This document shows positions 1 through 11,445 of a stretch of DNA of 64,000 nt, one piece after another. The notes under the pieces were generated by a model. The model did not search any database, was not told where the DNA came from, and saw only the letters and a list, made by a program, of their open reading frames with translations. The stretch's first letter is position 1; each line of letters opens with the position of its first letter. The translations under genes were made by a program, and so were the position numbers. Origin of the DNA: Centropus unirufus (Eukaryota > Chordata > Aves > Cuculiformes > Centropidae); contig VYZI01000002.1 in NCBI GenBank assembly GCA_013397695.1, positions 7,430,395-7,494,394 on the forward strand, in the 5' to 3' direction.

Positions 1-3000
1 CTGAACTTACATAACTTCAGGGCAGGAATAAAATTTTTCCTTATTCTTAATAAATCCTTGTTCTCCTGGATTTTTCTTCAGCGCAACTTAATGAAAATTC
101 ATAGGACATCTGTTCATTCCTAACTAGAACAATTTCTACCTTGGAATTTTCCTTCTGCTTAAAAAATATTGCAATGAACCCATTATATTTAGAGATCCTC
201 TCAGGGATTACAGTCAATCATCCACTCACTTGTGCTTTTCGCTACCAGACCTTATTAGCTTCATAGATTCCCATGCTTCTAAAAACCTGTTGTCCTTTTC
301 TGTCTCTCCAAAACAAGCCATAGATTCTTCTTTAACAGCTCCCTGAAATTTTTCAGGTCAACATGAAGAGCCATCTGTTCTCCTTGGCATGTAATTCCTA
401 TCTCTCCCTTTCAAAGAAAAACTGTTTTTTAAAGCCTTGAGCTTGTGGGCCCCCTGCGTATTTTTCCTCCAAATTTTTGTATGAAGTCCCATTCACCATC
501 TTTGTCAGACTTACAAGTTTTATCTTGTAACATATTATAACTTGCTTGCATTCATCTTGTATTTGCAGGTTGTGGTTGAAAGAGTTTGTGACGCATTTCG
601 TAATGTGTGCCCAAACTGAAAATTGTCTAGGATACTCAAAAGTCTATTTCTCCAAGAAAGTCTGGTTTTTTACTTAAATTACGTGAGAAATTGTATTGTC
701 TGTCTGGTAGTTAAATGCTTCCAGACATTTTCTTGCAACCCCTGCTCTCTCTTTCTCTAGATCTCAAGTGAGAAATAAGGAAACACAATTGGAAAGATTT
801 TATGGAGAAAAAAACCGCATGGGAATAAACAGATAAGCTAACTGTCAAAAACTGCCATAACTATATTTTGAACCCCTTTTTAAAGACACCATAATATCCT
901 TTCCCAAATAGTTTGAAATTCCTAAGGGAATGAGAATTATAGTCACGGTTCTAAGAAACAAAATATTACAGGAGAATTGTATTTTTTCTATACTACCTAC
1001 GCATGAAGTTACACTTGATCTGAATGTCACCAGCTCCCTCAAATGTTTCTCCTATGATTGTTTCTAAACAACTGTGTTTTCATGGATCAGACAGAAAAAA
1101 TTAATCCTATTGCCAACCCATTAAAAAAAGGCTGTATCAGCCCCAGGCTTTACAGCAGTGATGGCCAAAGTCTGAGTTGTACTATACTATGAAACCAGAA
1201 CCAATGTAATTGCTTCGAGATGCAATTAAGTTTTCTTGCAACACGGTAGATGAATGTATTTGTTAGTTCAGAAGGCTAAGGAGGCAAATGCCATAGGTCC
1301 AAATGGCATAAGGGAAGAAATTATTTAGGGGAGAAAACACGTGTAAGTGAACCAAAAGTTCAAAAAAATAACAGTAGCCTTCAAGTGAAAGGATATGTTA
1401 GTTCGGGTTAATCTTATAATGACAGATTGCTAGCATTTTGCGAACAGATGTACAGTTCACCATATAGAAATGACCACAATATCTACTCAATTAACTAAAT
1501 GCTTCAAATGATGTCCTCATTAACCATAAAATTCTCAATGGACTTCATGGAGTGTGGAAGACACCTTGACACATTAAGGTGTCTGTTTTCTAAAAAATAT
1601 AAATATGGGTTAATGTAAGTGGCATTTGAATGCTTTAAAGTTCTAATTTAGCAAAGATGGGGAAAAAAAAGGAGAAAAAGATAATTATTCTGGATTTTCT
1701 ACATCCAGGAAGCTCTATTTAAACACCAGGCAAACAGCAATTTTCTAGTTTATTGTAGACTTCTCATTTGGAATGTATTTTCATTTGGGTTTCAGATTTG
1801 TTAAAAGAGAATTCCATGCAAAAATTAGTATCTTAGTAATAAAATATTATTTAAATACTGAGACAATTAATTAAATAAAACCACTATTAGACAGCAATAA
1901 TATAACCAGGCCACAGAAACTTCAGTATCTTTTCCATGGGCTTACACTACCTCTTCCTTATTGCATGGAAAGATTTTGTTTCCAGTTTTAATTTTTTCCG
2001 TCAAATCCCACAATCTTACATCATTGCAAACTACTATTGCTGAGTCCCATATTCAGTTATATACGACAATTATTGTCTTAATGATGTGATCCAGCAAAGA
2101 CTTTGCTAGTTTTGTACGGGAAACTTTTTTTTCCTGATAAAATTATTTAGTATTATAATATAAAGTATATTATATAAAATATTATTAAAATATTATCTTT
2201 TTCATAGATATATCCTGGGGATCTCACAGCAGCAAGGACACTAAGAGTCCTCAAGATGACAGAACCAGTTTTTCTGTTGCTGAACTGAGCTACAGTCAAT
2301 TTCTTGACACAGGCAGGAATAACACTCTTATATTTTATCACTTTCAGAAGACAACCTGACACCTTCCCTGAGATGCTGTTAAACGTAATGTGGTGTCTTT
2401 ATTCCTAGGAGCCTGTAGAAATACCCAGTCGAGAAAGCTAGAAGTGCATGTTGTTTTCTAGAACAAAGGGTAGGCAACGTTTATTCTCTGAAATTTTCAA
2501 GCAGAAATGCAATGCAAAAAGAACCTCCTGTTTCAAGTGGCAGTCGGAATGAGATTGTACTCTATTTTACTTAAATTGACTTTAAAACTTCAGAGCTGTT
2601 TCCCATCCAGTATACTTTTTTATTCTTTTGCCTTCACACCTTTCATGTAGATTTCCTTCCACATTTTGCGTGAGAGTAGGGCCACCGTCAAAGCACTTTT
2701 ACCGACCTTTCTGTTTTGAAAGCTGCTAGAAGCCTTAATGCATCTCCCTATCTTGCTTTCTATCAACAAAGAAGCAAGTTCCTCTACCAAAACTCAGAGG
2801 AGTAATTGGCCTGAATTAAAAACTGGCAAAAGGCCCAAGCCTATTAACTTTCAAAGCATTCACAAAAAGACCAGTTGTTTAGTCCTGGCTTTTCAGAAAA
2901 GGTAAATGAGGATGGCTGGTAAATTAAAGGACTGAAATAAGCAGGGCAAGTAATCTTTGACAAATTTGACATCACCACCTTCTATGGAGCTTCCAAACAT

Positions 3001-6000
3001 GCAGTGTGGCTTACTCAAAAGGCAGAACGGAGGCAACCGTTGTAAGGCTGCTTGGCTTGAAGCAATTTCCAAATAGCATTTAGTATCAAGAATGACATTT
3101 ATGAAGGAATCAAAAATAATTCTCATAAATGAAAGAAAGAAGTGCACTTTCTTTAGACAGGGAAGAGAGCTTCAGGGTGCCCAGCAACCTTTTTTTTTCC
3201 CTTCAAACACATGGTGGGAACAAAGAAGCATACAGACAAGAGCTGATCCCCAAAGTCAGTGGCTTATACAGTTTCAAGTGAGCTCAGTATGAGAGCGCTA
3301 AAATATTATCACTGAAAAGCACATAGTATAAGAACTGAATAAGAGCACAAGTAAGTAACCAACTTCTCTATCTCTGTACTTTCTAAGTCCACAAAGCTAA
3401 TTTCATAAATTTGGGCAGTTAAATTCTGACAGCAGATCAGTCTGTGATTTAGGGCAAAACAAAGACCAATGAAAGACTCCAAATCAAATTTAACAAGGAA
3501 AATTTTCCATTGGTTCACAATCAAGCTTTCAGAATTGAAGACCTCTTTGTATGGAATACAAAAATATAGAAAAGGGATCATGAAGCAGAAATACATGCTT
3601 ACTATTAAGAAAAAAGCCTGTCAAGCCCAAAAGAGCAATAGGAAAGTTAAAAGCAGTGAAGAGTCAGGAGCTTAAATACATGGTTTGCAGGCAGTAGCTA
3701 AGGAATATTTTAACTTCACAAACGACTAATACACTGGAAAAGCACAAAAATAACCTTTGCTTTTCTACAGACTTTTTACTCAGTCAAGTAACTGCTTGTA
3801 TTGCAGGGGCAAGAGAACAAGTGCATAAGAATTGTGAAAAGCTTTGCAAGAAACAGAGCTGTCAAATACAGCAGAGAGCTGCTGAAGCCAAACCACCCAG
3901 AAGCAAAGGGTAGGAGGGTGAAGGACTGAATCCTTCATTCCTATTTAAGCATCAGTGAAACAACCAATGCAAAAGCAGTCTTTTCAATAAGAGATCATTT
4001 TGGGGGGATGAATAAGGGGGGAAGGCAGAGAGATATCTTTCTACGGTACTCAATACCTTAGCAGAGTCCTTCAAGTTCATTCTGAAAACAGGCTGCATAG
4101 ATACATTTCAAAAAGTTTCTTGCAATTTGTTTTTAAATTCTTAATTCAGTTCTATTTCTTAACTGAGTAGTAACCAGTGACTAGAGGTCTAGAAGAGGGA
4201 AATAAGCTTCTGATGCTACAGGTAACACTACACAGGACTGGCAGAAATTAAATATATGCTTGAAATATTTATTACATATTATTAGATATCTCAAGAAAAT
4301 AAAGAGCCAGCTACAAAATACTTGAAATTTGCATGCAGGGAAATCTTACAAGAGTACTTTACATCTAATTCCTCTCCTTCCATTAACATAGAGCAGGATT
4401 ACACAAGAAAACCCAATATATATTGAAATAAAACCTCCATAGTTTTATAAATTTATGAGATATTTAAAGAAACTCCAGGCCTGAGGTTTCCTATCAGTAT
4501 ATAAACAACAAATTCAATAGCCTATAACATGCTGGCAACATTTCTAATGAAATATTCTAAGTATGCCTTAAAATATATTCTGTGCATTTTTTTCTAGCAT
4601 GAACTTTATTAAACTCATTGCATTTCTTCCTAATATGGATTTAACTAATGAAGGTAGAAATAAGCCCAAAAGAGAAGAAACTTGTAATTCAAAGAGTTAA
4701 GAAAAAAATTAAAACCAAATTTTCTATCACCATACCACTTTTTTCTACACAAAGATGCTGAGTTTCTGGGAATGAATCCTTGTTGCCCATCACAGGGAAG
4801 ATCATACAGAAAAATGATCACCAGTTTTGACAGCTTACATGCCTTGTGTATCAGTAATGGACATCCATTTGGGGGCCTACTCTTTTTTTTTTTTTGAAAC
4901 ATTTCTCTTACTTGCTCCTTGCTAATTAATGTTTGAGACCAGTTAGCAACCTGTCATCTTGATGCCACTCTGTAGCTTGACACAGGAAAAAAATGGAACA
5001 GAAACCAAGGCCATAATCATGTATTCCTAAACTAACCAAGAAATAAACAAAAAAGGCAATATAGGGCCTTTGGGGTTAAAAATACACCCCGGGAATTTTT
5101 TCACACCACAATTCCATATTGAGTACCAATAGAAAAAGAAATTTCCCAGGTGCAGATTTTGAGTTAAGGCCTGTGCTGTTCATATTTCCCCCTGTACCTA
5201 CAGTATCAAAGCACCTTTGCCTGAAGGAATTCAAGCCTACAGTATAACAGCTGCTGCAACACGAAGGACCTTTGTGACAGAACTAAAACCAAAGGAGCAC
5301 TCACAGACATTAGTGTGAGAGGTAGATGTCCTTCTGTCAGCAGTATTATAAACTTCAAAAAAAGCCCACCACCCTATTTTACCATCACCTCTACAGTTGA
5401 CTAAAGTCTTAAGGAAGGGGCAAAATCCCTCACAGTTTCTCGTTTTTCTTGCAGTTTATGTTCCAAATTATATTACAGTGTAATGGAATTGTTTAAAATA
5501 GTTTTAAAAGAAAAACACAAACGCTAGTAAAAACTATCTTTAAAAACAATGAAAATTCACTTTTAGGACACGCAATTCCTTTTTTTTTTTTCACAGTACA
5601 GAGTGAACCAAATTAAATTTTATAAACATCCATCTGGAATTCAGATTATTGGATTGCATTTTTACAACAGACTGAATTGAAAATGAGTAGTTTAGCAGTC
5701 TGTACAGTTTTATGCTTGGACATTTATCATTGTTTCTGTGAAATTTAAGAACTCAAGTCCCAAAAGCTACAGCTCTCAGCCAGGGGAGGTAGTAAGCGGA
5801 AAAAAAAAATCTACAACAAATTACACGTGACCAAGTTTTAGTAGCTTCAATATGGTTTTTTTTTGTGCCCAGATACCAGACTGCCCAAGAGAAGAAGCAA
5901 TTAACAAACTGGGTAGTGAAAAAACAGAAGAGTTTATGTGGAAGGTCACCTTCTGAGATGAGGTATTGCAGCCTCTGGCCGGGATAAGGAGAGGCTGTGA

Positions 6001-8924
6001 CTTCTCTAGCATTATATTAAAAGTAGCTTATCATTCACTTCTGAAAGACAGTTGTCCTGGCAACTTTGCTTTGTAGCGAGTCATATGCTACTGCACTTAG
6101 GCATTTGAATGCCTTTGAGGTATTTTCTCGATTGGACTTTTCAGGAATCCAGTGCTAGGGTGCTAAGTCTTTAATCCTACATGGTAAGACAGATACCAAG
6201 CTGCTTAATTCTACTAAAATGACTTCTGCTTCAGGACTGCAAAGCACATGTAGAGGTTTTAGCAATGTTTTCTGGACTTCAGCAGAATGTAGGCACCAGA
6301 ATCCCAATGTACGTACTCAAAAGCTGAAATAACTTGTCCTTGTCACAGATTTGCTAATGGAATAAAAATCTTAAATCACAATTTGCCATTCTAGCTAGTC
6401 AACTCTGCCTCATTCTGGAATGATAGAACTTTATGATTGCCAGTAGAAGAATCTTTGTAAGGCACCATTGCATTTCCCAACACATTGGATCAAGAGATTC
6501 ATGTTTTTGCAGTGTTTAACAGAAATTCACAATGGCTTACACAAAGACATTCTGTGTCATTATTGCAGTTTAATATCTTGTTATTCCAGCTGAAAGCAAA
6601 AAATAAAGATGAAAGAAAAAGAAGAAACTTAAATTCATTTAAGCAAATTAGTGGCATGCAGCAGACTAGATGCAAGGAAAACATAGATCTTTCAAAGCAG
6701 GCCTCATGCCTTCAGTCCCCTTTAGGATGCCTATGACCTCTCTATTTGGATTCAGCACTTTAAGGAGACATCCAATCTGCAACATCTTAGTTTCACTCTG
6801 ATCTCTTAGCTGAAACACTGGTGATAATTTTAAGTAGTTGTGCTGCAATATTTTGTGATAGCACTTCGGGACTCCAGATCTGGTATTTGTTGCACATTAA
6901 CTAAATGTGGAAAAGTTAGTAGTACATTATATAAGCCAAAATATGGCATTGCTTGGAAAGACTAGTGTTGTAAGAAAATGTCTAGAACAAATTTATTTAT
7001 TTGTACACTCATGCATACAATGAGACAGTACCTATTTATCTTATGGTCATGTAGTAATAGAAAATTTAAATTTCCTCAAGCCTAAATTTGCTCATTTTGA
7101 TCAGCACCAACATAGCTAAAATTGCATGCTAAAATGTATGTTTTAAAGTAAATGTCCTCCTTATACTGAAGTGAACAGTCAACATAAAAACCCTAAAAAT
7201 TCTAGACACTGTTTTCTGTTATGACATTATAATTTCTTACTGTCTTTACTGATGAACTCTACCTAGTAAGTTACAAGATAAATTATTATTATTCATAGTC
7301 TTAACAAAAAGGGTGAGGGGGAGGCACATGGCGAAGTCACTATTTACAGTGCCAAGATTAATATGTGGAATTTTTTCACTTTTTGGAGGGTAATTTTCTC
7401 CCTGATGAAAACTAACATCATTTGCCATACAGCTTGACTTGATAGATAAAAACAGTGCACCAGACTAGTCATGAAAGGACTGTCCTAATTCCTACACCGT
7501 CTCAAAGGGATGACATTTCAATTACTGACACAGTGTGGCACTGTACAGACAACAGGTAAGTAATTTAATAGATAAACCCAGAACTTCCTGCAAGCGATAC
7601 ATACAACTCAATTAGTTTCTCATAGTAGACTACAGTGGTTATTTGAGGAGCTTCAAACACTTCATCTGGGAAGTCTTTTAGGGCCAGGAATGCCCTGCTG
7701 TTTCCATTCACTTCTGTCACTCAGCATTAAAGTTTAAGAGTTCCAAAAATGTGGACACTAGGTATGTGGCAGCACCTGGATTCACCAGTGTGTGGTGAGA
7801 GGGAGAAGGCCTGAATTCTGAAGAAATTTCTGAAACCAGCAGCCAGAGTAACAGATTTATCAAACTGAATGGAGTAGTGATTGTCAGCTACCCCCAGCAT
7901 TTCAGTCTTCCCTGACCTGGACTTTAGTTACTGCTGCAACTCTGAAAACTCAAGAACCAGTCCTTTTTTTTTGAAGGAATAAGCACTTCTACACTATTTC
8001 AGAAAAAATATAATTTTGCCTTAACTCTCAGTGCTCTTACAGCTGTATGACTGAAGACATGACACCATGCTGTCCCCTACTTCTTTGGGTCCAAACAGTT
8101 AGTAGACTTGCCAAAGAATTTATGCCACAAATTAATCTGGTATGCAATAACACAGAGGTATCATTGTCTGTGCATAGACACACATTTTTGCATACTAGTG
8201 TCTTTCAGGATATTAAAGGATGTAAATTGCCTGAGGGGATGGAACAGTATTTAGACTTAAGGCTGGTCATGTGAATTTGCATTAATACTTTAAACATTAT
8301 CATTCATATTCTCATTCATAGTCAAAATATGACAACAGAGTAAATACATTATTTTCATTCCAAGGGGATATATAGATAAGATCCTAAAACTTAGACTTCT
8401 AAGGTCATTCCATATTTCCATGTGTGAAGCGTAATAAAACCAAGGTATTAAAAAGCACATGTGATGACTCCTGTAATTAGATGGTAAAAGACTGAAAAAA
8501 TGTCACCGTTGACTTTACATGTGGTTTATAACTCCATGGAAACTACCCCTTTTAAAATTCTGGTGATTTGAGAAAAAGGTCTCAGGAGAGATGATTTAGG
8601 CAAGAATGCTTTTAGGAAGAGGCAGAGGTTACGACTATTAAGCTGTGATGTTCTACTATCCTTTGAAGCAGTGCTATTCAAATTGCAGAGTAGTTTGTTT
8701 CAACATAAAAAACCAACAATAATCATATTGGTTCAAATTAAGGACCACCCAAGCACGATATCCTGTCTTCAGCAAGGCAGGCATACTCAATGTTTTCACC
8801 GAATGCTTTCCTAGCAACAGACTATCTTCATCTCAGGGGATTTCTCACATATACCACAGTCAATCCAGTTAGCGACTCTCAACAGATTTGTTTTCCAAGC
8901 GCTTGCCCAGCTTGTCCCTCTGAA
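1..8924. other. AT-rich non-coding stretch, no gene seen
   Basis: This segment holds no supported gene. Open frames are all under about 96 codons, start at arbitrary ATGs and show no recognisable domain. The DNA is AT-rich with many short A and T runs (for example near 4,884 and 5,580). If the minus-strand gene whose first exon lies at 20.3 kb is long, this is intron or later gene body. A 9-bp perfect hairpin near 1,560 is listed separately. Conserved non-coding elements cannot be judged without an alignment. Confidence 0.6.
1559..1584. repeat. Short perfect inverted repeat (9-bp stem)
   Basis: AGACACCTT at 1,559-1,567 pairs perfectly with AAGGTGTCT at 1,576-1,584 around an 8-base loop. The stem has mixed base composition, unlike the many A/T-only inverted repeats nearby. 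It is too short for a microRNA precursor. No function is claimed. Confidence 0.7.
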
Positions 8925-9125
8925 CTCATGCAAGCCTTTTAGCACTTCGAACACCTGTTAGTAAGGAGTTTCACAGGTTTATCAGCCCCAGGCTTTTATT
9001 CTGACTGGAAATGGTAAGCTCACTACCCATCCATTTTGACATAAGGCTCGTTTTGCTCAGCATGCACCACTTCATATTAATCTCCATGAAATTTTATCTG
9101 CCATTTCACTGTCTTTGAGACACAT
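8925..9125 (-). repeat. Eroded CR1-like LINE fragment (tentative)
   Basis: The text around 8,955-8,975 (aaggagtttcacaggttta) and 9,070-9,110 (ctccatgaaattttatctgccattt) resembles phrases common in old amniote CR1 elements read on the opposite strand ('gagttccacaggtt' and 'aatttcatctgccatttt'). The copy is heavily mutated and its borders are unclear. The orientation is inferred from those phrases. It could instead be another old repeat; a profile search against CR1/L3 models would decide. Confidence 0.4.
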
Positions 9126-9767
9126 GACACAAACTCTGTCTACGACAGAGTGTCTGTAGAGAAGGAACAAAAATTCAACCACTAAAAAAACTAGTCTGCA
9201 CACTCTAAGGTAACATTTACTACAGTTTGCATCCCAATTTCTATTCTAAGAATACTCTACTTATTTCTTCTATACTTGAAGTCACTCTGTTCAAGGAAAA
9301 GTACACACACAGTTAAGAATTTCATTGTATCACATAAACCTGAGATAGTCTTAATGCTGCCATTTCCTAACATTTTGTGTGCGTAATTTGGCAACTCCTT
9401 GATGTTCCTTTAACAGTATTTTAAAACGTCAAGTGCTGTGTCCTACACACAGCTGAAGTTTTAATATTGTCTTTATAATTTATGTCCAGAGATTGCAATT
9501 TTATAAGCAAGTTATAGAAACTAGGACTTCCAAAGGAAGATCATTAAGGATGGCTAGAATGTGCTTTTCAATGTTTCAATTGTTAGAGAAGCAGAACTGT
9601 ATCTTTTATTATAATTAAGATTCAGGTTTGGAATGACAGAGTAAAAACTGGAACAATCTTTTCAAAAGAAATGGTTGGCAGCATGGTAACTTTGTCTGTC
9701 GTTTTCCCATTACCATCCTACAAGAAAACTTCAGACTTGAAAGACTCTTTTGGAAGCATTTGGGAAA

Positions 9768-9790
9768 AAAACTTTTTGAAAAAAAGTTTT
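9768..9790. repeat. Perfect inverted repeat, 10-bp stem
   Basis: AAAACTTTTT at 9,768-9,777 is followed by the loop GAA and AAAAAGTTTT at 9,781-9,790. The low-complexity A/T arms suggest a chance or slippage origin. Confidence 0.7.
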
Positions 9791-10848
9791 GTGATATAGT
9801 TAATGTGTTAAAAATATGGGTTGTTTCAGAGAAATATTTAAACATATTCACAAGAATATGTTCAAAGATTAGGGCATTGCCTTCATATCCCCTGCTTCAA
9901 GATATCCTTCTACCCACACAAATTTTTCCCTACTGCTTTAGTCTTCTGTGATGTTCAGTCAGTCTGCCATATGCAAGATTATAAAATTTGAAGTTGAAAC
10001 ATTTTGCACAACACTGAGCTTTGTAGATACTGCTTAAAGGAAGAGAGGTACGCAAATTGTGGGAAGCAAAGACAGTCTATCTAGACCCTTTTCTGAAGAG
10101 GGGGAAATTTATAATTTCTGAGTGATTAGCAGTGGTTTATTATCATAAATTTTCAAACTACATTACTTGAAATCTCACTGATATGAATTGGTGGAATTCA
10201 CGGTAGGTCTGCAGCTGCAGTGCGTGAAAGTTATATAGCTAGGATCGATTTTTTTGCATGAACAAAAGAAATACTTGGAATCTGCTCCAGTTTGAAGCAG
10301 AATGAAGCATAAACGCCCTAAGTTATGGCACTCTCAGCATTTTTCAGAATTACTTTTAAGCTGACTACTAGCGAGTCAGCTTACGTATTGGTATTTGTCT
10401 GACAAGAGCACTGTCAGTAGTACCAAAATTGTAACAACATTGTAAGACGACTCAGGCAAAATTCAAGTAATGTATTTGTCAAGACAACTTAATAAAAATA
10501 AATTTAAGTTTAGGTGAATATTGTAATTTAAGGTATTTTTCTTAGTGTCTCATATTTTACATTAGGCATCTCAGTCGACCCACAGTATGACACCTACTCA
10601 AAATGCAACTTTATAACATTTCTCTATCCACTACACCCTTCCAGAAAAGTGATTTCTTTATGAGGTAGACTAATACCAAGACTGCACCTGCAAATGTTAT
10701 CAATGACAATCAGGAAATTGAGCATGCATAAACCAAGAACTTTAAATGAAATCTTGATTGGTTTCATTGAAATTGATGAGGCTTCTTTCCTTAAAGGGCA
10801 TGACAAAGATTTCACCCTTCACATTAGAGCTTTTGCATTTATATATAG

Positions 10849-10881
10849 ATAACATCTATATATGAAATATATAGATGTTAT
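10849..10881. repeat. Perfect 15-bp hairpin, 3-base loop
   Basis: The left arm ATAACATCTATATAT (10,849-10,863) is the exact reverse complement of the right arm ATATATAGATGTTAT (10,867-10,881), with the loop GAA between. It is a near-cruciform inverted repeat rich in TA steps. It may come from a local inverted duplication or template-switch event. Confidence 0.85.
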
Positions 10882-11069
10882 AGATGCTCTGTATGAAAAA
10901 AATATTTGATACCTTAAATCTGGAATTCTTTCCCATTAGAAAAAGAAAATAATGAAAAATGAGTCAAGTTGATGAACAACATTGATGTGATTACATAAGA
11001 AGAAATATTTCAGCAATGCAAACAAACAAAAAAAACATTTGGAAACCTAGCATGACTTGAATCAGAAAT

Positions 11070-11445
11070 GGTTTGGCAGCAGGAGAAACGAAGTGCCCTT
11101 GCCTCTCTACTCAGTGCTAGTGAGGCCACATATCAAATGTTCAGTTCTGGGCCCCTCACTACAAAGACATTGAGGTGTAGCAACAGGTGCAGAGAAGGGC
11201 AATGAAGACAGTGAAGGGTCTGGAGCACAGCTCTTATGAGAACCTGCTGAGGGAAGTGAGGCTGCAGGGAGACTTTCTTGCCCTCTACAGCCACACGAAA
11301 GGAGTTTGTATCGAGGTGGGTGTTGGTCTCTTCTCCCAAGTAACTAGCAATAGGACAAGAGGAAATGGTCTCAAGATGCACTAGGGGAGGTTGGACTTCA
11401 TGATCTTGGGGGTCTTTCCCAACCTTAATGATTCCATGATTCTAT
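11070..11445 (+). mobile_element. CR1 LINE, 3' end, internally deleted copy
   Basis: Non-LTR retrotransposon fragment in plus orientation. Typical CR1 wording runs in order: a conserved stretch at about 11,128-11,160 (gtgaggccacatatcaaatg, then a 'tctgggcccctcactac' run), 'agaagggcaatgaag' at about 11,191, 'gggtctggagcacagctctta' at about 11,217, then 'gaggtgggtgttggtctcttctcccaagtaac' near 11,313-11,343 (quoted in part). The 3' end is a 'ggttggacttcatgatctt' block followed by a short octamer-type tail (attccatgattctat) and no poly(A). At about 11,385-11,390 the text jumps from the 'gggga' downstream of the 'aagaggaaatggtctcaag' block straight to the 'ggttggact' 3' UTR block. The roughly 200-bp segment normally between them (described in the 33.5 kb copy) is missing. 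The reading frame is broken, so the copy is dead. Confidence 0.95.

Larger units (their letters stand above)
9126..11069. other. AT-rich non-coding stretch
   Basis: No supported gene. The longest open frames are 60-80 codons and look like chance frames. The stretch contains two perfect hairpins, listed separately at 9,768-9,790 and 10,849-10,881, and a small one near 9,139-9,155 (CTCTGTC tac GACAGAG). Confidence 0.6.

Noticed and set aside
9139..9155. 7-bp hairpin CTCTGTC-tac-GACAGAG
   Set aside because: Stem too short to stand out in 64 kb of sequence.
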